Shown piece by piece: positions 51,241-64,000 of a DNA stretch of 64,000 bases; the stretch's first letter is position 1; each line of letters starts with the position of its first letter. Both the position numbers and the translations under genes were made by a program. Under the pieces are notes generated by a model. The model searched no databases, was not told the DNA's origin, and worked only from the letters and a program-made list of their open reading frames with translations. This DNA is from Eleginops maclovinus (lineage: Eukaryota; Chordata; Actinopteri; Perciformes; Eleginopidae), in contig NC_086370.1 of NCBI RefSeq assembly GCF_036324505.1, positions 3,715,453-3,779,452 on the forward strand, given 5' to 3'.

Positions 51241-51814
51241 CACATTAAAGTTATTGGCTACCTGTGTGGATGACAGCAGATAATTGAGCTTCAGCAACTG
51301 TGATTAACTCTAACCCTAGTAATGATTAAGTTTAAATGTTTACAAATCCGCTTCCTTACAAATGTTTGGATTCATGGGGTTTTGTTGTAGCTTGTATTGG
51401 CCGTTGAGCCCTGAAAGGAAATATCTGTCAATCATAAAACAATAACCTTTTCCTAAAATGTTAGTGCTTGGAAAAAAAACATGATTCAGAGTATTCTGAA
51501 AGTTCATTTGTCAGTAATTTCCACTGATGTCTGTGTCCTTTTGGTGAGTCACACTGTTTCAGAAAACGGAGTTGAGAAGAAAAAAATGTCTTTGCTCTGA
51601 AGATTTCATTGTTCTAAAGGAAGTTGTTTAAACATATCCATGAGCATAGACATCCAAGGGAGTGCAAGTACAGTAGCAAAGAGGGATTTAATATGAAACA
51701 CAGTTATCAAGATGCTGAGCAGATGGTTGATTTGAGGTGGTAGAAAGTCAGAGTTGTATCACCCTGGAAGTTCCACGCAACCTCTGCTGCCCTCATTACG
51801 TCTAAGCACTGAGA

Positions 51815-52182
51815 TTAAAGGGGCCCTATTATGCTTTTGGGTTCCCCCTCTCCTGTAGTGTGTTTTATAGGTTTTGGCGCATGTAAATGGTCTTCAAAGG
51901 TTAAAATCCACGTGTTCCCTCCAGAGGGAGTTTCTCTCCAACACACTAATAGCCCTTAATTCCATAACATAATGACATCACTTGGTAACTCACACTTTTA
52001 TTGGTTTACATGGTAGGCTAAGGGGCGGGAGATGTTTAAGCTGTTGACCAATCACAACAGAGCTGGCCAGCTAACCAATCAGAGCAGACTAGGCTCTGGT
52101 TTCAGACGGGGTGAAAAGAGGTGCTGCAGCACAGGCAGTATAAGAAAAATAAAGAACTTTTCAACAATGAAACATGGAGATG
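51815..52182 (+). mobile_element. TTAA-flanked MITE, right end missing
   Basis: TTAA plus AGGGGCCCTATTATGC at the left. The body contains GTGCATGTAAATGGTC-like sequence, GACCAATCACAACAGAGC, CCAATCAGAGCAGACT and AGAAAAATAAAGAACTTTTC, the order I know from a common teleost DNA element. The right inverted end was not found. A TTAA target suggests a piggyBac- or Kolobok-type origin, unproven. Confidence 0.55.
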
Positions 52183-52279
52183 TCTCCAAGCAAAGTAAAT
52201 CGTTTTTTGAAATAGCTGCCATCATGCTCACAGGGTCCGGTTGACTGATCACTCCGACACCCTCAGGTCAGCACTGCTA

Positions 52280-52720
52280 AGTTTTTTTTGCTTCTGATGT
52301 AACCTGAAGGCCTCATGGGCCGCTGCTGTTTATATTTTCTCCATTTCCACTGACAGAGTTTTAATATCTCCTCTCCTTGGCCAGCCCGCTTTGGTTGCTG
52401 CTGGTATTGATGACAAAGCAAATTAAAAGCGAAAGTCTAAAGGGGAAATGAAGGATAAGGGGTTTATCTGGATTAAGACAAACGATTCTCCGGTCCTGGC
52501 AGCACTGTGTGTTCTCCAAACTTTTGCTTCTGGGGTTTAACCTTAACCCAGACAGTAGGGATTTAATGAACAATGGCCACTGCCATTAGCAAAGCCATCC
52601 CCAATAAGTGTAACATGTGTAATCAATGTTATAAAGTGGCATTAAAGGCTTTCCTTTTCTGTTAAGGCAGCAATTAGTGTCTAGGTTACTGATTGATCAG
52701 TCGCTCCAGCGTGCACAGTG
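52280..52720. promoter_or_regulatory. candidate enhancer, homeodomain/SOX-motif cluster
   Basis: Repeat-free sequence with GCAAATTAAAAGCG, GATTTAATGAACAATGGCC (TAAT plus SOX-type ACAATGG), GGTGTTTATCTGG-like and GCAGCAATTAGTGTC motifs. It has no coding capacity. It may be part of the nkx6.2 landscape or of a gene to the right of the window. Confidence 0.33.
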
Positions 52721-53269
52721 GAAGGTATATATCGATACGTAGTGACCGGACCTTCTCCAGAGGACTGAGTCCCATTCTTCGTCTATCTGAACAGTTGTGC
52801 GAGCAGCTCGATAGCTCATTTGGTCCTTAATAGAGACAAACTGGTGTGGATAGTGCAAGGGAGAGGGAGATGCTGCTTTTGGCAGACAGGAGGAGTGAAA
52901 AAGTGGAGGGATATGGCTCCAGGTTCCCTACCCCCACCCCCGTAATTGATTACATTCATCACAGCATTTCCCAGCACCTTACTGTACTGTATGTAACAGC
53001 TGTACACCTGTCAGCCTTTAAATGAAGACATATTAGTTGGCAGGGATTAAGAAAAAAACACTGTCCGAACTCTTCCATCTCCATTCATGTTCAACTTGTG
53101 ACTGACCTCATCACATTATTTATAAAACTGTCTGAACAGCTAGATTATTCTTTCGCATAATCATATTGTTTCATATTATTCAAAAATGTCCACAGTCTAT
53201 AGTACATTCTGATTGATAAATATTATATTTTATTACTGGCAGCTGTTCCTTTATCAATCTGTAAATAAT

Positions 53270-53562
53270 TGTACAATTTATACTTTTTACTTTATAAGAT
53301 ACACCTTGCTAGTACCGGGTTGGACCCCCTTTTGTCTTCAGAACTGCCTTAATTCTTCGTGGCACAGACTCAACGAGGTGCTGGAAACATTCCTCAGAGA
53401 TCTTTTCCCGTTCTGATGCTCTGTTTGGACTTCACCAGGTCGTCTTGACCATGTCTACATGCTTAAAAGCATTGAGTTGCTGCCATGTGATTGGTGGATT
53501 AGATATTTACATTAAAGAGCAGTTGAACAGCACCTAATAAAGTGGCCGGTGAGTGTATACTT
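53270..53562. mobile_element. internally deleted Tc1/mariner-like element
   Basis: The left part, ACACCTTGCTAGTACCGGGT then ATTCCTCAGAGATC, is followed directly by the far end (TTCTGATGCTCTGTTTGGAC ... AATAAAGTGGCCGGTGAGTG). In full copies of this common fish element the transposase gene lies in between. The right terminus is well kept; the left one (ACTTTATAAGATACACC) is degraded. Confidence 0.65.
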
Positions 53563-53699
53563 CCACCTTTAAAATGATCACCTGGCCACTATCTCACAAC
53601 TGTTTCTGGTACTGGATGTGTATTTTGTAAATTGTGTTACTTCTACTTTTATCTTCAATATGTTATGCATGCTTCTTAATTAACATTAAGCTATCCTTG

Positions 53700-53775
53700 G
53701 CTCCTAAATTGCTGTAAACATTTTAATTTCCCCTCTGTGGGACGAATACAGGTATTCTGATGCAGATTCTGAAAC
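53700..53775 (+). mobile_element. retroelement 3' tail
   Basis: AATTTCCCCTCTGTGGGACG followed by GATGCAGATTCTG, a worn teleost LINE/SINE 3' end. Confidence 0.4.
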
Positions 53776-54284
53776 TTGATCTATAGTATATTCGATTTCT
53801 TCTTTGGCACTTTTAACTGCATTTTTAAAATATTCATTTCTTTATTAAGGAGTGAAGATTCAACAGACAGTTACATTTTTATTTGACATTTCCTGGTTTT
53901 GCATTCTTTTATAACTCACATTACATGAAGTTGCACTAATACCCCTCTTTTGTTTAATACAAGCAAAAACTGGAAAATTGGTCACAGCATGGTATCCCTT
54001 ACACATCGCGATAAATTTGACATCATAAACAAAACATAACGTCACAGAGAAGAAATACACAATAAATGAATCAGACAGAAAGTAATAAAAAAACTCAAAA
54101 CTTAAGGTGGGAACAGACAGACTAAGTCAGGGGGAAGAACTTTTAGATAATTAAAATATGTTAGAAAGGGCCGCCATTTCCCGTAAAACATCTCTGAGTT
54201 TCCTTTTAGTTTGTACCTGATCTTTTCCAATTTAAGGAAGTTCATAACACCATGCAGCCATTAAGAGACGGATGGGACTCTTAC

Positions 54285-54502
<218 letters not shown>

Positions 54503-54589
54503 AAGGTGGTGGTGTGTGGCAGCTGCAGTTTAATAAGAGCACCATTAGCGCTACCTCTGTTGTGTGAGCAGCTTTCACACGCTAATGTC

Positions 54590-55120
54590 ATGACTCATTA
54601 AGGCAGCAGGTCTGAATGAGGTGAGTGTGGTCTGGGACAAAGGTTTATGGATGATGGGAACATGTCACAAGGGGGCTCTTTTTCCAAGATCTCATTACCA
54701 CTATGCCCAGGCCAACACCTCATTGTACAGTCCAACAGCAAAGGAACAGAAAAGCTGGAGATTGGCTGGTCTGTGTAAACGGGATCTATAATTAGAAGAG
54801 GATGACAGTGATTGTGTGAGACATGTAAACATCCAGACAAACAGAGGAGGCCACAAATAAAAGAATCATTTCGAGACATTGACTGCACGGCCATTCAGAT
54901 CCGTTAATAACCTCATGTCATAGATTTAGTTGTGATATTGGAGGTGAATCAGGATTAGATTGGAACCTGGCTTCCTTTCAGCCTCCTGTGCCGCAACTAA
55001 AGCTGTTAATTATCAGAGTTTTGCTGTGAATGACTTGCATTGTTAAAATGTGCCTGTATGGAAACCACCCCGACATCAGCTCAAATTTACATTGATATGC
55101 ATAATGATAATAATGAACCC
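54590..55120. promoter_or_regulatory. candidate enhancer with octamer-like site
   Basis: Repeat-free stretch with GTTAATAACC, GCTGTTAATTATCAG and GATATGCATAATGATAAT (octamer/POU-like). Of mixed composition and without coding potential. Inference from motif content only. Confidence 0.3.
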
Positions 55121-56139
55121 CTTCAGCTGCAAAATTGGAATAACATCGGGTTTGGTGTTACCAATGGAAGTCCTAATACACAGAGTTTAACATTATAATG
55201 AAATTAAAAGTTTATAGGTGACAAATAAGTAAAGAAGAGGGAAGGGTTTCCTTCTCAGATTAAAAAAATGTATTGCCTTTAAAGCTTTGATTATCACTGG
55301 ATTGCGCTGAAGCTCAAAAGCAGAAAGCTGCTTGTTTTTGTTGCTCGAAAATTTAAACTTAAAGACTCATATCTTAATCTTAATACACATAATAAAGCAT
55401 TTGTAGGTTTAAGGAGTAATCAGAGGTGGACGAAGTACTCAGATCTTGAACTTAAGCAAAAGTAGAAGTACCAGAGTGTAGGAATACTCTGTTACAGTAA
55501 AAGTCCTGCATTCAAAATGTTCCTCCAGTAAAAGTAGAAAGTATTTTCATCTAAATGTTCTTAAAGTAGCGACAGTAAAAGCAGTCATTGTTTGATTGGT
55601 CCATTTCAGAATAATATCTCTGATATGTTTTATAATGATTGATCATTAAAGTGTTCTCAGAGCTGGTAAAGGTGCAGCTAGTTTGAATGACTCTGTATAC
55701 TGCAGCCTTTCCGAGAACCAGCACCTTATCGTGGTGGAGAGGTTTGTGTGCCCCGATGAACCTGGGGGCTGTGTTGTCTGGAACCTTGTGTTCCTGGTAG
55801 GGTCTCCCATGGCAAATTGGTCTCAGGTAAGGGGCCAGACTAAGATTGGTTCAAAAAGACTCCATGAATAACACAATTGGAAGCGAGGATACCCGGCCCG
55901 GAGGAAGCCCGGGGTCCCCTTCTGGAGCCAGGCCCAGAAGGAGGACTCGTCAGCGAGCGTCTGGTGGCCGGGCTTGCCACGGAGCCCGGCCGGGCACAGC
56001 CCGAAAAAGCAACGTGGGCAACACCTCCACTTCCCCGTCCCGTGGGCCTACCACCTACGGGAAACAACGATGGGGTCGGGTGCGCTGCCAGAAGGGTGGC
56101 AGTGAAAGCAGAGGGTCTCGACGGACCAGACTCAGGCGA

Positions 56140-57881
56140 CAGAAGCTGGCTTTGGGGACGTGGAATGTCACCTCTCTGGGGGGGAAGGAGCCGGAGATTG
56201 TGCGGGAGGTGGAGCGTTACCAGTTGGATCTGGTGGGGCTCACCTCTACGCACAGCGTCGGCTCTGGAACCTTACTTCTGGATAAGGGTTGGACTCTATT
56301 CATTATCCGGAATTGCCCAAGGTGTGAGGCGCCGAGCGGGTGTGGGGATACTCACAAGCCCCCGGTTGAGTGCCGCTTTGTTGGAGTTTACCCCAGTGGA
56401 CGAGAGGGTCGCCTCCCTACGCCTGCGGGTCATGGGGGGGAAAACGCTGACTGTTGTGTGTGCTTATGCACCAAACAGCAGTTCAGAGTATTCAGCCTTC
56501 TTGGAGACCCTGAAAGAAGTCCTGTATGGGGCTCCTGAAGGAGACTCCTTAGTCTTGCTGGGAGACTTCAACGCACACGTGGGCAATGATGGAGACACTT
56601 GGAGGGGCGTGATTGGGAGGAACGGCCCCCCTGATCTGAACCAGAGTGGTGGTTTGTAACTGGACTTCTGTGTTAGTCATGGATTGGCCATAACAAACAC
56701 CATGTTCGAACATAAGAATGCTCATAAGTGTACGTGGTACCAGAGCACCCTAGGCAGAAGGTCCATGATCGATCTGTTATCGTATCATCGGACCTGAGGC
56801 CGCATGTCTTGGACACTCGGGTGAAGAGAGGGGCGGAGTTGTCAACTGATCACCATCTGGTGGTGAGTTGGGTCGAGTGGCGGGGGAAGCCTCTGGACAG
56901 ACCTGGTAAGCCCAAATGTGTAGTGCGGGTGAACTGGGAACGTCTGGAGGAGTCCCATGTCCAGGAGGCCTTCAACTCACACCTCCGGCGGAGCTTTTCA
57001 GGCATCCCTGTGGAGGCTGGGGACATTGAACCAGAGTGGGCGGTGTTCAAAGCCTCTATTGCCGAAGCTGCGGCAGGGAGCAGTGGTCTCAAGGTCTTAG
57101 GTGCCTCAAGGGGCGGTAACCCTCGAACCTCGTGGTGGACACCGGTGGTCAGGGAAGCCGTCCGACTGAAGAAGGAGGCCTTCCGGGATATGTTATCCCT
57201 GGGTACTCCTGACGCAGTTGCAAGGTATCGACAGGCCCGAAGGGCAGCAGCCTCAGCCATGGCCGAGGCAAAGCAGCGGGTGTGGGAGAAGTTCGGAGAA
57301 GCCATGGAGAAGGACTTTCGGTCGGCACCAAAGTTGTTCTGGAAAACCGACACCTCAGGAGGGGGAAGCAGGGTACCATCCAAGCTGTGTACAGTAAGGA
57401 TGGGGCGCTGTTGACCTCAACTGATAGTGTGTTAGGGCGGTGGAAGGAACACTTTGAGGAACTCCTGAATCCGACAACTCCGCACTCTATGTTAGAGGCA
57501 GAGCTGGAGTATGAAGGGGGATCAACTCCAATCTCACGGGGGGAGGTCACTGAGGTAGTTAAACAGCTCCACAGTGGCAAAGCCCCGGGGGTGGATGAGA
57601 TCCGCCCAGAAATGCTGAAGGCTCTGGGTGTTGAGGGACTGTCATGGTTGACACGTCTCATCAACATTGCGTGGAAGTCGGAAACAGTACCGAAGGAGTG
57701 GCAGACCGGGGTGGTGGTTCCTCTCTTTAAAAAGGGGGATCAGAGGGTGTGTGCCAATTACAGAGGCATTACATTACTCAGCCTCCCCGGGAAAGTTTAC
57801 TCTAAGGTGCTGGAAAGGAGGGTCCGGCCGATTGTCAAACCTCAGATTGAAGAGGAACAATGAGGTTTTCGTCCTGGTCGT
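56140..57881 (+). pseudogene. RTE-like LINE: endonuclease and RT first half, broken
   Basis: It begins [18 protein letters not shown] and goes on with [18 protein letters not shown] and STDHHLVVSW, the APE endonuclease motifs. RT motifs follow: GKAPGVDEIRPE, WQTGVVVPLFKKGD, NYRGITLLSLPGK. The frame changes near 56310, 56700-56760 and 57350-57390, with stops at about 56657 and at 57861-57863, where EEQ is followed by TGA and then GFRPGR. It ends at the hAT insertion point. The protein cannot be made from this copy. Confidence 0.88.
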
Positions 57882-58096
57882 TAGGGATGGGAATCGAGAA
57901 CCGGTTCCTGTGTTTCAATTCCATGGAACCGTTTGGCAGCTCGTTAAACGATTCTCTTATAGATTCCAGACCGCACGGTTTATGTAACGTTATTTACGCA
58001 GCAAGGTACACACGAATTATTCAGTAAGCCCGGCTTGACGTGGCGTAGTTGCATGGTTACGCAGGTGACGCTCGTGATACTTTTTACAAGTCTGAA

Positions 58097-61000
58097 ATGG
58101 CACCCCTAAGGTTAAAACGGTCCAAAGTGTGGCTTCATTTCACATTACATAAGGATGGCAACAGGGCGTTTTGCAACCACTGCAAATTGTTGATAACATC
58201 GGCGGGAGGGAATACTTCAAATATGCATAAACATCTGCGCACACAACACGGGATAAACTTTAACGAGTGTCGCGTTTTTGATGCCCTTCGGAGTGACAGC
58301 AGCCAAGCTTCTACGACCACCGTGACCTTGGGGGCTAACACCGAAGGCAACTCTGGTGGTAAGTAGCTATCCCACTGACTAATCCTTAATGTGATTCCTA
58401 GTAAATTATGTACCACGCCATTTCTGGAAATAAACCCATTTCCTACCTCTCCTTGGGGTAATTAAGGGAGTTTATGTTTCTGGTTAATCAAGCCGTTCCT
58501 TGCTAGCATGTTTAATTAGCTTACTTGATGGCAAGGCATCCGTAGTTCTAGGGAAGAATTCTAGCTGTTGCTATGTAGCTAATGAAACATGCTAGTAAGT
58601 TGCGCCGCCGATTCAGGGAGCCAGAGAAAGGTGACGCTCATTTATTTAAATCAAAGGGAGGTGGGAAATTAGTTTATTTCCCGAAATTGTACAGTATTGC
58701 TTTTTCATCAAACGAATGCCTTCTTCGTTAGATTTAGAACAAGATGATGACCGGGACGAGACGGGTAGTCTGGCTGACTCAGAGGCTAGCAGCACTTGCT
58801 CCCGTTTACCTCTGGCTTCTATTTTCGTCGAGGCAGGCAGAAATAAAATGTCCCAGGCAAAGGTAGAAGAATGTCACCGGGCAGTTACCAAATTTGTTGT
58901 TAAGGGTTTGCACCCATTTTCTACAGTAGACGCCCCTGAATTTCGGTAGGTGAATGTGAGGTTGTTGTCAGATTATCAAATGTCAGATTAGAATAGAATA
59001 GAATAGAATATTTTCCTCCTCATTAAACAGATGTTTACACTCATTCATTTTCATATGTTTTCTAGGGAGATGACAAAGGTTCTCAATCCAAAATACAAAG
59101 CCCCCAGCAGGGAAAGCTTAACCAACCACTTAATCCCTGCTTGGTATGGTGTGGAAAAGGGAAATGTGATCTCTGAACTGAAAACAGTGTCAAAGGCAGC
59201 TATCACGGCTGATGGGTGGACAAGCTTTTGTCAGGATCATTATCTCACGGTTACTCTGCACTACGTGAGCAATGGCCAGGTAAAGCAAAAGGTCCTAAAA
59301 ACCAAAGCCGTGTACCAATCTCAGCTGTAGCAGAGGAGATTGATTACATTTTAGAAGAATATGGTGTACGGGAAAAGGTTGTGGCAGCAACTGTAGACAA
59401 TGCAGCGAACATGGATGTAGCCATCAAACAGCTGCAAATTGTCAAATTTCCATGCTTCGCTCATACGCTGAACCTGGGAGCGCAAAAGCTGTACAACTGC
59501 ACTGCCATATCCAATTGGGCAGCACGAGTTCGAGCAGTTGTTGTCTGGATGAAGAGGTCCCACATGGCAAAAGTTGTTCTTAAAGAGAAACAAGACTTGC
59601 TCAGTAAGATACTCTCCTTACAGTACATTGCAAGCATTATACTATATGTACATGAAAATATACATGTATAGGTATGTGTATGTAAATTATTAGATAATAA
59701 ATATTTACATTGTGTTGTGTATATGTGAACCCTCAGAGCTGCCCAAGCACATGCTCCTCCTGGATGTAAGGACCAGATGGAATTCCCTCTATTTGATGAT
59801 GGAGAGATTCACCGAGCAGTTCCCTGCTATCCAGGCTGCAGCCATAGATCCACGCATAAGAAGGCCCATGGAGAAGGAAAGGTGATATATATTTTAAATG
59901 ATAATATGACTTAAACTTTTTTTAAACTTTGACTGGTTTTGTTTTTGTTTATTTGTGCTACATACATCTTTTTCTGTTTTTATTTACATTGTAGGTTGGA
60001 CAGAATAGGCAATGAGGACTTAAGGAAAGCAGAGGAGTTTGTGCATCTCATGCGGAAGCATTACACCTCCACACTGGCCGTCTCCAGCGACAAAAGTGCA
60101 ACCTACGGTGAGAATTTGCCCATCTTGCAGAAGCTGGAGCAACAGTACACTGTGCAGGAAGGTGACTCTGCGTTCACAAGGAGCATCAAGGAGAACATTT
60201 GGAAGGATCTCTCCAAACGCTACCAGGTAAGCACAACTACATTTAATCTTACCTTGATGCTTTAGGCCAATTTGTACCACTAGTCTAATGTCATCCTATC
60301 CTCCTTTTTGAAATTGAAGGGAACTGACATTCAGAGATTCCTGGAGGAAGCCACCATCTTGGACCCCAGATTTAAATACAAAGTGAAAAGTGATGCAGTC
60401 TGGGACAGGATCAGGGAAGCTGCAATAACAGCAAATACAGTGGCAGCAAGAGATGAGGTATTTTAATTTCTGTTTAAATTCTGTTTGTCTTATCATTGCA
60501 TTTGATTCCATTGTGAGTGAGACCTTCTACGGCTCTGTGTTAAAAGTTATTAATGTGTTTACATCACTTCTCAAGCTCCCAGGGGAAGGAGAGACACAGA
60601 GGGAAGGCTGCGAAGATGGGGAGGAGGAAGAAGTAGAGGAACACTATGTAAGTTAACTCATTCATTTGTAATGACCTTTGGATGCTGTTTTGTCATGATT
60701 ATTGACTTAAATATGTATTTTTTTTTTTTTTTACTTCATGTTCATTTAATTTCAGGCACTGCCACCACCATCAAAAAAGACAGCCTTGGAAGAACTATTC
60801 GAGGAGGAGGACAACGAGCTGCAGTCAATCCGTGAATCACAGCCCCGTCTTTCCCTGGCCTCAGAAGGTGGATCAGGAAATCCAGTTCTACAAAAGCCTG
60901 CCCTCCATCCCCTGCAGGGATAGCGCCGCACTGTGGTGGTGGAACAAGCAGGATACGCTGCCCTTGCTATCTGGACTGGCTGAAAACTACCTCTGTGTGC

Positions 61001-61122
61001 AGGCTTCCTCCACCCCATCTGAGAGGGTGTTCTCCACGGCTGGAGACACCATAAGCCCCGAAAGATCCCGTATCCTTCCAGAAAAAGCAGATATGCTCAT
61101 ATTTCTGCAAAAGAACTGTTAA
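58097..61122 (+). pseudogene. BED-type hAT transposase, eight exons, two frameshifts
   Basis: Predicted exons are 58097-58358, 58738-58945, 59066-59603, 59737-59881, 59995-60226, 60320-60457, 60576-60647 and 60756-61122, all with GT-AG borders in compatible phase. Exon 1 holds a BED zinc finger (CNHC...HKHLRTQH). Exon 3 holds catalytic-type ADGWTS and VDNAANMD and the CFAHTLNL segment. Exon 4 has DVRTRWNSLYLMMERF. Exon 8 holds the hATC dimerisation domain (SSTPSERVFSTAGD...RSRILPEK). One base appears lost near 59326-59335, and the frame changes again near 60868. Relatives are the ZBED-like Ac group. All domains are present, but the protein is probably not functional. Confidence 0.85.
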
Positions 61123-61145
61123 TTTTCCCTACTACTACTTGAGTG

Positions 61146-61298
<153 letters not shown>

Positions 61299-61376
61299 TG
61301 CTTGTGATTACATTGTTCTTGTAATTACATGATTCAGTATTTGTTATTTGTTGTTATTTGTTACATTTTCTTGTAC

Positions 61377-61415
61377 AGAAAAGCAGATATGTTCATCTGC
61401 AAAAGAACTGTTAAT

Positions 61416-61457
<42 letters not shown>

Positions 61458-61463
61458 CTTGAG

Positions 61464-61552
<89 letters not shown>
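61377..61552 (+). repeat. tandem duplicate of transposase 3' end plus CA array
   Basis: AAAAGCAGATATG, TCTGCAAAAGAACTGTTAATTT and ACTACTTGAGTGC repeat the sequence at 61082-61146, each time followed by long CA arrays (61423-61455 and 61469-61552). Confidence 0.85.
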
Positions 61553-61555
<3 letters not shown>

Positions 61556-61756
61556 TTATTAGAGATTAATAAGTAACTGTCACAATAGAATATTTTTCAT
61601 TAAAACAAAGATAAATGTTACATCAAACTGTTTATTCTCCTTTTTCCCCCAAATTGGAATCGATAAGAGAATCGATAAGGAATTGAATCGTTTCACAGAA
61701 TCGATAAGGGAATCGGAATCGTAAAAATCTTATCAATTCCCATCCCTACTGGTCGT

Positions 61757-62950
61757 GGAACGACGGACCAGCTTTTCACTCTCGCAAGGATCCTGGAGGG
61801 GGCCTGGGAGTACGCTCATCCGGTCTACATGTGCTTTGTGGATTTGGAGAAGGCGTATGACCGGGTTCCCAGGGAGATACTGTGGGAGGTGCTGCAGGAG
61901 TATGGGGTGAGGGGGTCTCCCCTCAGGGCCATCCAATCTCTGTACTCTCAAAGCGAGAGCTGTGTCCGGGTCCTCGGCAGCACGTCGGACCGATTTCCGT
62001 GAGCCTCCGCCAGGGCTGCGCTTTGTCACCAATCCTGTTTGTGATATTCATGGACAGGATTTCGAGGCGTAGTCGTGGGGGAGGGGGTCTGCAGTTCGGT
62101 GGGCTAAGGATTGCACCACTGCTTTTTGCAGATGATGTGGTCCTAATGGCTTCATCGGTCTGTGACCTTCAGCACTCACTGGATCGGTTCGCGGCCGAGT
62201 GTGAAGCGGCTGGGATGAGGATCAGCACCTCCAAATCTGAGGCCATGGTTCTCAGCAGGAAACCGATGGACTGTCCACTCCAGGTAGGGAATGAAGCCTT
62301 ACCCCAAGTGAAGGAGTTCAAGCATCTCGGGGTCTTGTTCTCGAGTGAGGGAACAATGGAGCGTGAGATGGGCCGGAGAATCGGAGCAGCGGGAGCGGTA
62401 CTGCAGTCGCTTTACCGCACCATTGTGACGAAAAGAGAGCTGAGCCAGAAGGCAAAGCTCTCTGTCTACCAGGCCATCTTCGTTCCTATCCTCACCTATG
62501 GTCATGAAGATGGGTCATGACCGAAAGAACGAGATCGCGGATACAAGCGGCCGAAATGGGATTTCTCCGCAGGGTGGCTGGCATCTCCCTTAGGGATAAG
62601 GTGAGAAGTTCAGTCATCCGGGAGGGACTCGGAGTAGAACCGCTGCTCCTTCGCGTTGAAAGGAGCCAGTTGAGGTGGTTCGGGCACCTAGTGAGGATGC
62701 CACCTGGGCGCCTCCCTAGGGAGGTGTTCCAGGCACGTCCAGCTGGGAAGAGACCGAGGGGTAGACCTAGGACCAGGTGGAGGGATTATATCTCTTCGCT
62801 GGCCTGGGAGCGCCTTGGAATCCCCCAGTCAGAGCTGGTTGATGTGGCCAGGAAAAGGAAAGTTTGGGCTCTCTGCTGGAGCTGTTACCTCCGTGACCCT
62901 GACGGAAAAGCGGGAGAAGATGGATGGCTGGATGAACTAAAGTCTGATTT
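61757..62950 (+). pseudogene. RTE-like LINE: RT second half and C-terminus, broken
   Basis: It continues the LINE directly after the hAT element: GTTDQLF, then CFVDLEKAYDRVPRE, LRQGCALSPILFVIF, LLFADDVVLMAS (catalytic FADD), KSEAMVLSRKPM and the terminal GHLVRMPPGRLPREVFQARP and RPRTRWRDY. The frame changes near 61980-62000 and again near 62510. The last codons run into MITE sequence. Confidence 0.88.
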
Positions 62951-63122
62951 AAGGGTTGATTATATTTACCATCATTAATCCAGATCTGTAAAGTCACTAA
63001 AGGTATTAAATAAATGTAGTGGAGTAAAAGTACACCATTTACCTCTGAATTGTAGTGCAGTAGAAGTACAAAGTGCCTCAACATTATACTGAAGTTCAAT
63101 ACTTCCAACCTCTGGGAGTAAC

Positions 63123-64000
63123 TCATTACATGTACTGGGATTATGTAATCAGGATTTAAAAAAAAGTTAAATTATTCCCTTACATAAAAAGGCGTAATCA
63201 AATTACTGTTTGTAGTAAAGGATCAGATGTTGTCTCTCCTCTGTCAGCTGTTCTGTTCTGTAGGCTAATACTTTAAGAGTGAATCTATACGCCTACTGCC
63301 TGAATCTGCTTTATGGTTTCTCTTTCTTTGGTTCATTTGTTCAGTTTTTAATTCAGCAGGTGAACCTATATGTTCATAAAATAGTGTGTGTGAGTTTAAC
63401 CGTGTGTATTAAACTAAAATGGAGCATTCTGTCAGCTCAGATTTTATTCCTGCTTTTTAAACTGTAGTATGTGCTCATGTGTTTCAGCGTTAGGCTGCTG
63501 CCTGAATATGCTTCATGAAAGGCAGATTTTCCTATAAATCAAATCATTTTTATCATAAATATCCTGGTTTCTTCTTTCCGAAGGTCACATTGTTCTGTTA
63601 CATAATACACTTTAAACATGTTATTGATATGTCCTTCTTTTGTATTTGTTTGCATTGCATTTGATATGGAGGTAACCCAAAGTAATTTAAAGTAATCAGG
63701 TACCTTTTTTATTTTTAGATTCAGATTAGGGTACCTCTGACCAGGTTGCTAGGAATTGTGGCAGCATAAGAAAACCTCAATGTGTGTTTTAAGACATCTT
63801 CAGATATATGTCTCTGAAAGTGCATTTAGTTTGCGGTACTCAGTATTGCAAAAAAATAGGGAAATGACAGTAAAATCCCGCTCCAGAAACACTGTCCCAT
63901 TTTTCTCAGGAGGATAACCCTCACTGTGATTGTTGTTCTTGTTTCTTTTGCGCTCCCATGGCTCTGTTAAGTAATCACTGCTCTGACCACAGGAGGGTGT
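63123..64000. other. non-coding end of the window
   Basis: AT-rich. It contains a dispersed repeat at 63238-63430 (inverted relative to 46637-46800, same orientation as 31320-31390). No gene seen. Confidence 0.45.

Noticed and set aside
59282..59332. A 50-base intron in hAT exon 3 instead of a frameshift
   Set aside because: The bases encode residues expected in hAT proteins and the intron would be shorter than usual for fish, so a one-base loss is the better reading.

Overview
The window looks like vertebrate nuclear DNA from a ray-finned fish, most likely a percomorph teleost. It has spliced genes with GT-AG introns, very dense (CA)n/(GT)n microsatellites, and transposon families typical of teleosts (BEL/Pao, L2-type LINE, RTE-like LINE with a GGAT-type tail, hAT elements and hAT MITEs, Tc1 relics, tRNA-derived SINEs). 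Two host genes can be recognised. The last four coding exons of inpp5a (inositol polyphosphate 5-phosphatase A) lie on the + strand between 3664 and 19960. A complete three-exon nkx6.2 homeobox gene lies on the - strand between 24754 and 26450. The two genes are convergent, with about 2.9 kb between the inpp5a poly(A) signal and the nkx6.2 stop codon. The same pair is neighbouring in human (10q26), which supports both calls.

1-22 kb: introns, 3' exons and 3' UTR of inpp5a. The introns hold several long GT/CA arrays, a 15-bp minisatellite, degraded SINE and retroelement fragments, one fold-back MITE, and several segments rich in homeodomain core motifs. These segments are candidate distal enhancers, plausibly serving nkx6.2 rather than inpp5a. 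22-32 kb: nkx6.2 with an AT-rich 3' flank and a GC-richer 5' flank, then intergenic DNA.

32-45 kb: a hAT-type MITE carries a BEL/Pao LTR retrotransposon (- strand; 5-bp target duplication GTTCC; decayed polyprotein; one LTR internally deleted). It is followed by a nearly full-length L2-type LINE (- strand) with a single frameshift.

45-55 kb: mostly non-coding, with SINE, MITE, Tc1 and microsatellite pieces and two more enhancer-like segments. 55.4-63.1 kb: a three-layer nest. A hAT-type MITE (8-bp target duplication, 7/8 match) was hit by an RTE-like LINE, whose reverse transcriptase was in turn hit by a hAT element of about 3.9 kb with a perfect 8-bp target duplication (CTGGTCGT), terminal inverted repeats and an eight-exon transposase. 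The nesting gives the order of insertion.

I found no bacterial-type system, CRISPR array, rRNA or tRNA gene. The main points of interest are the nested transposon history, readable to the base, and the possible nkx6.2 regulatory block inside inpp5a.
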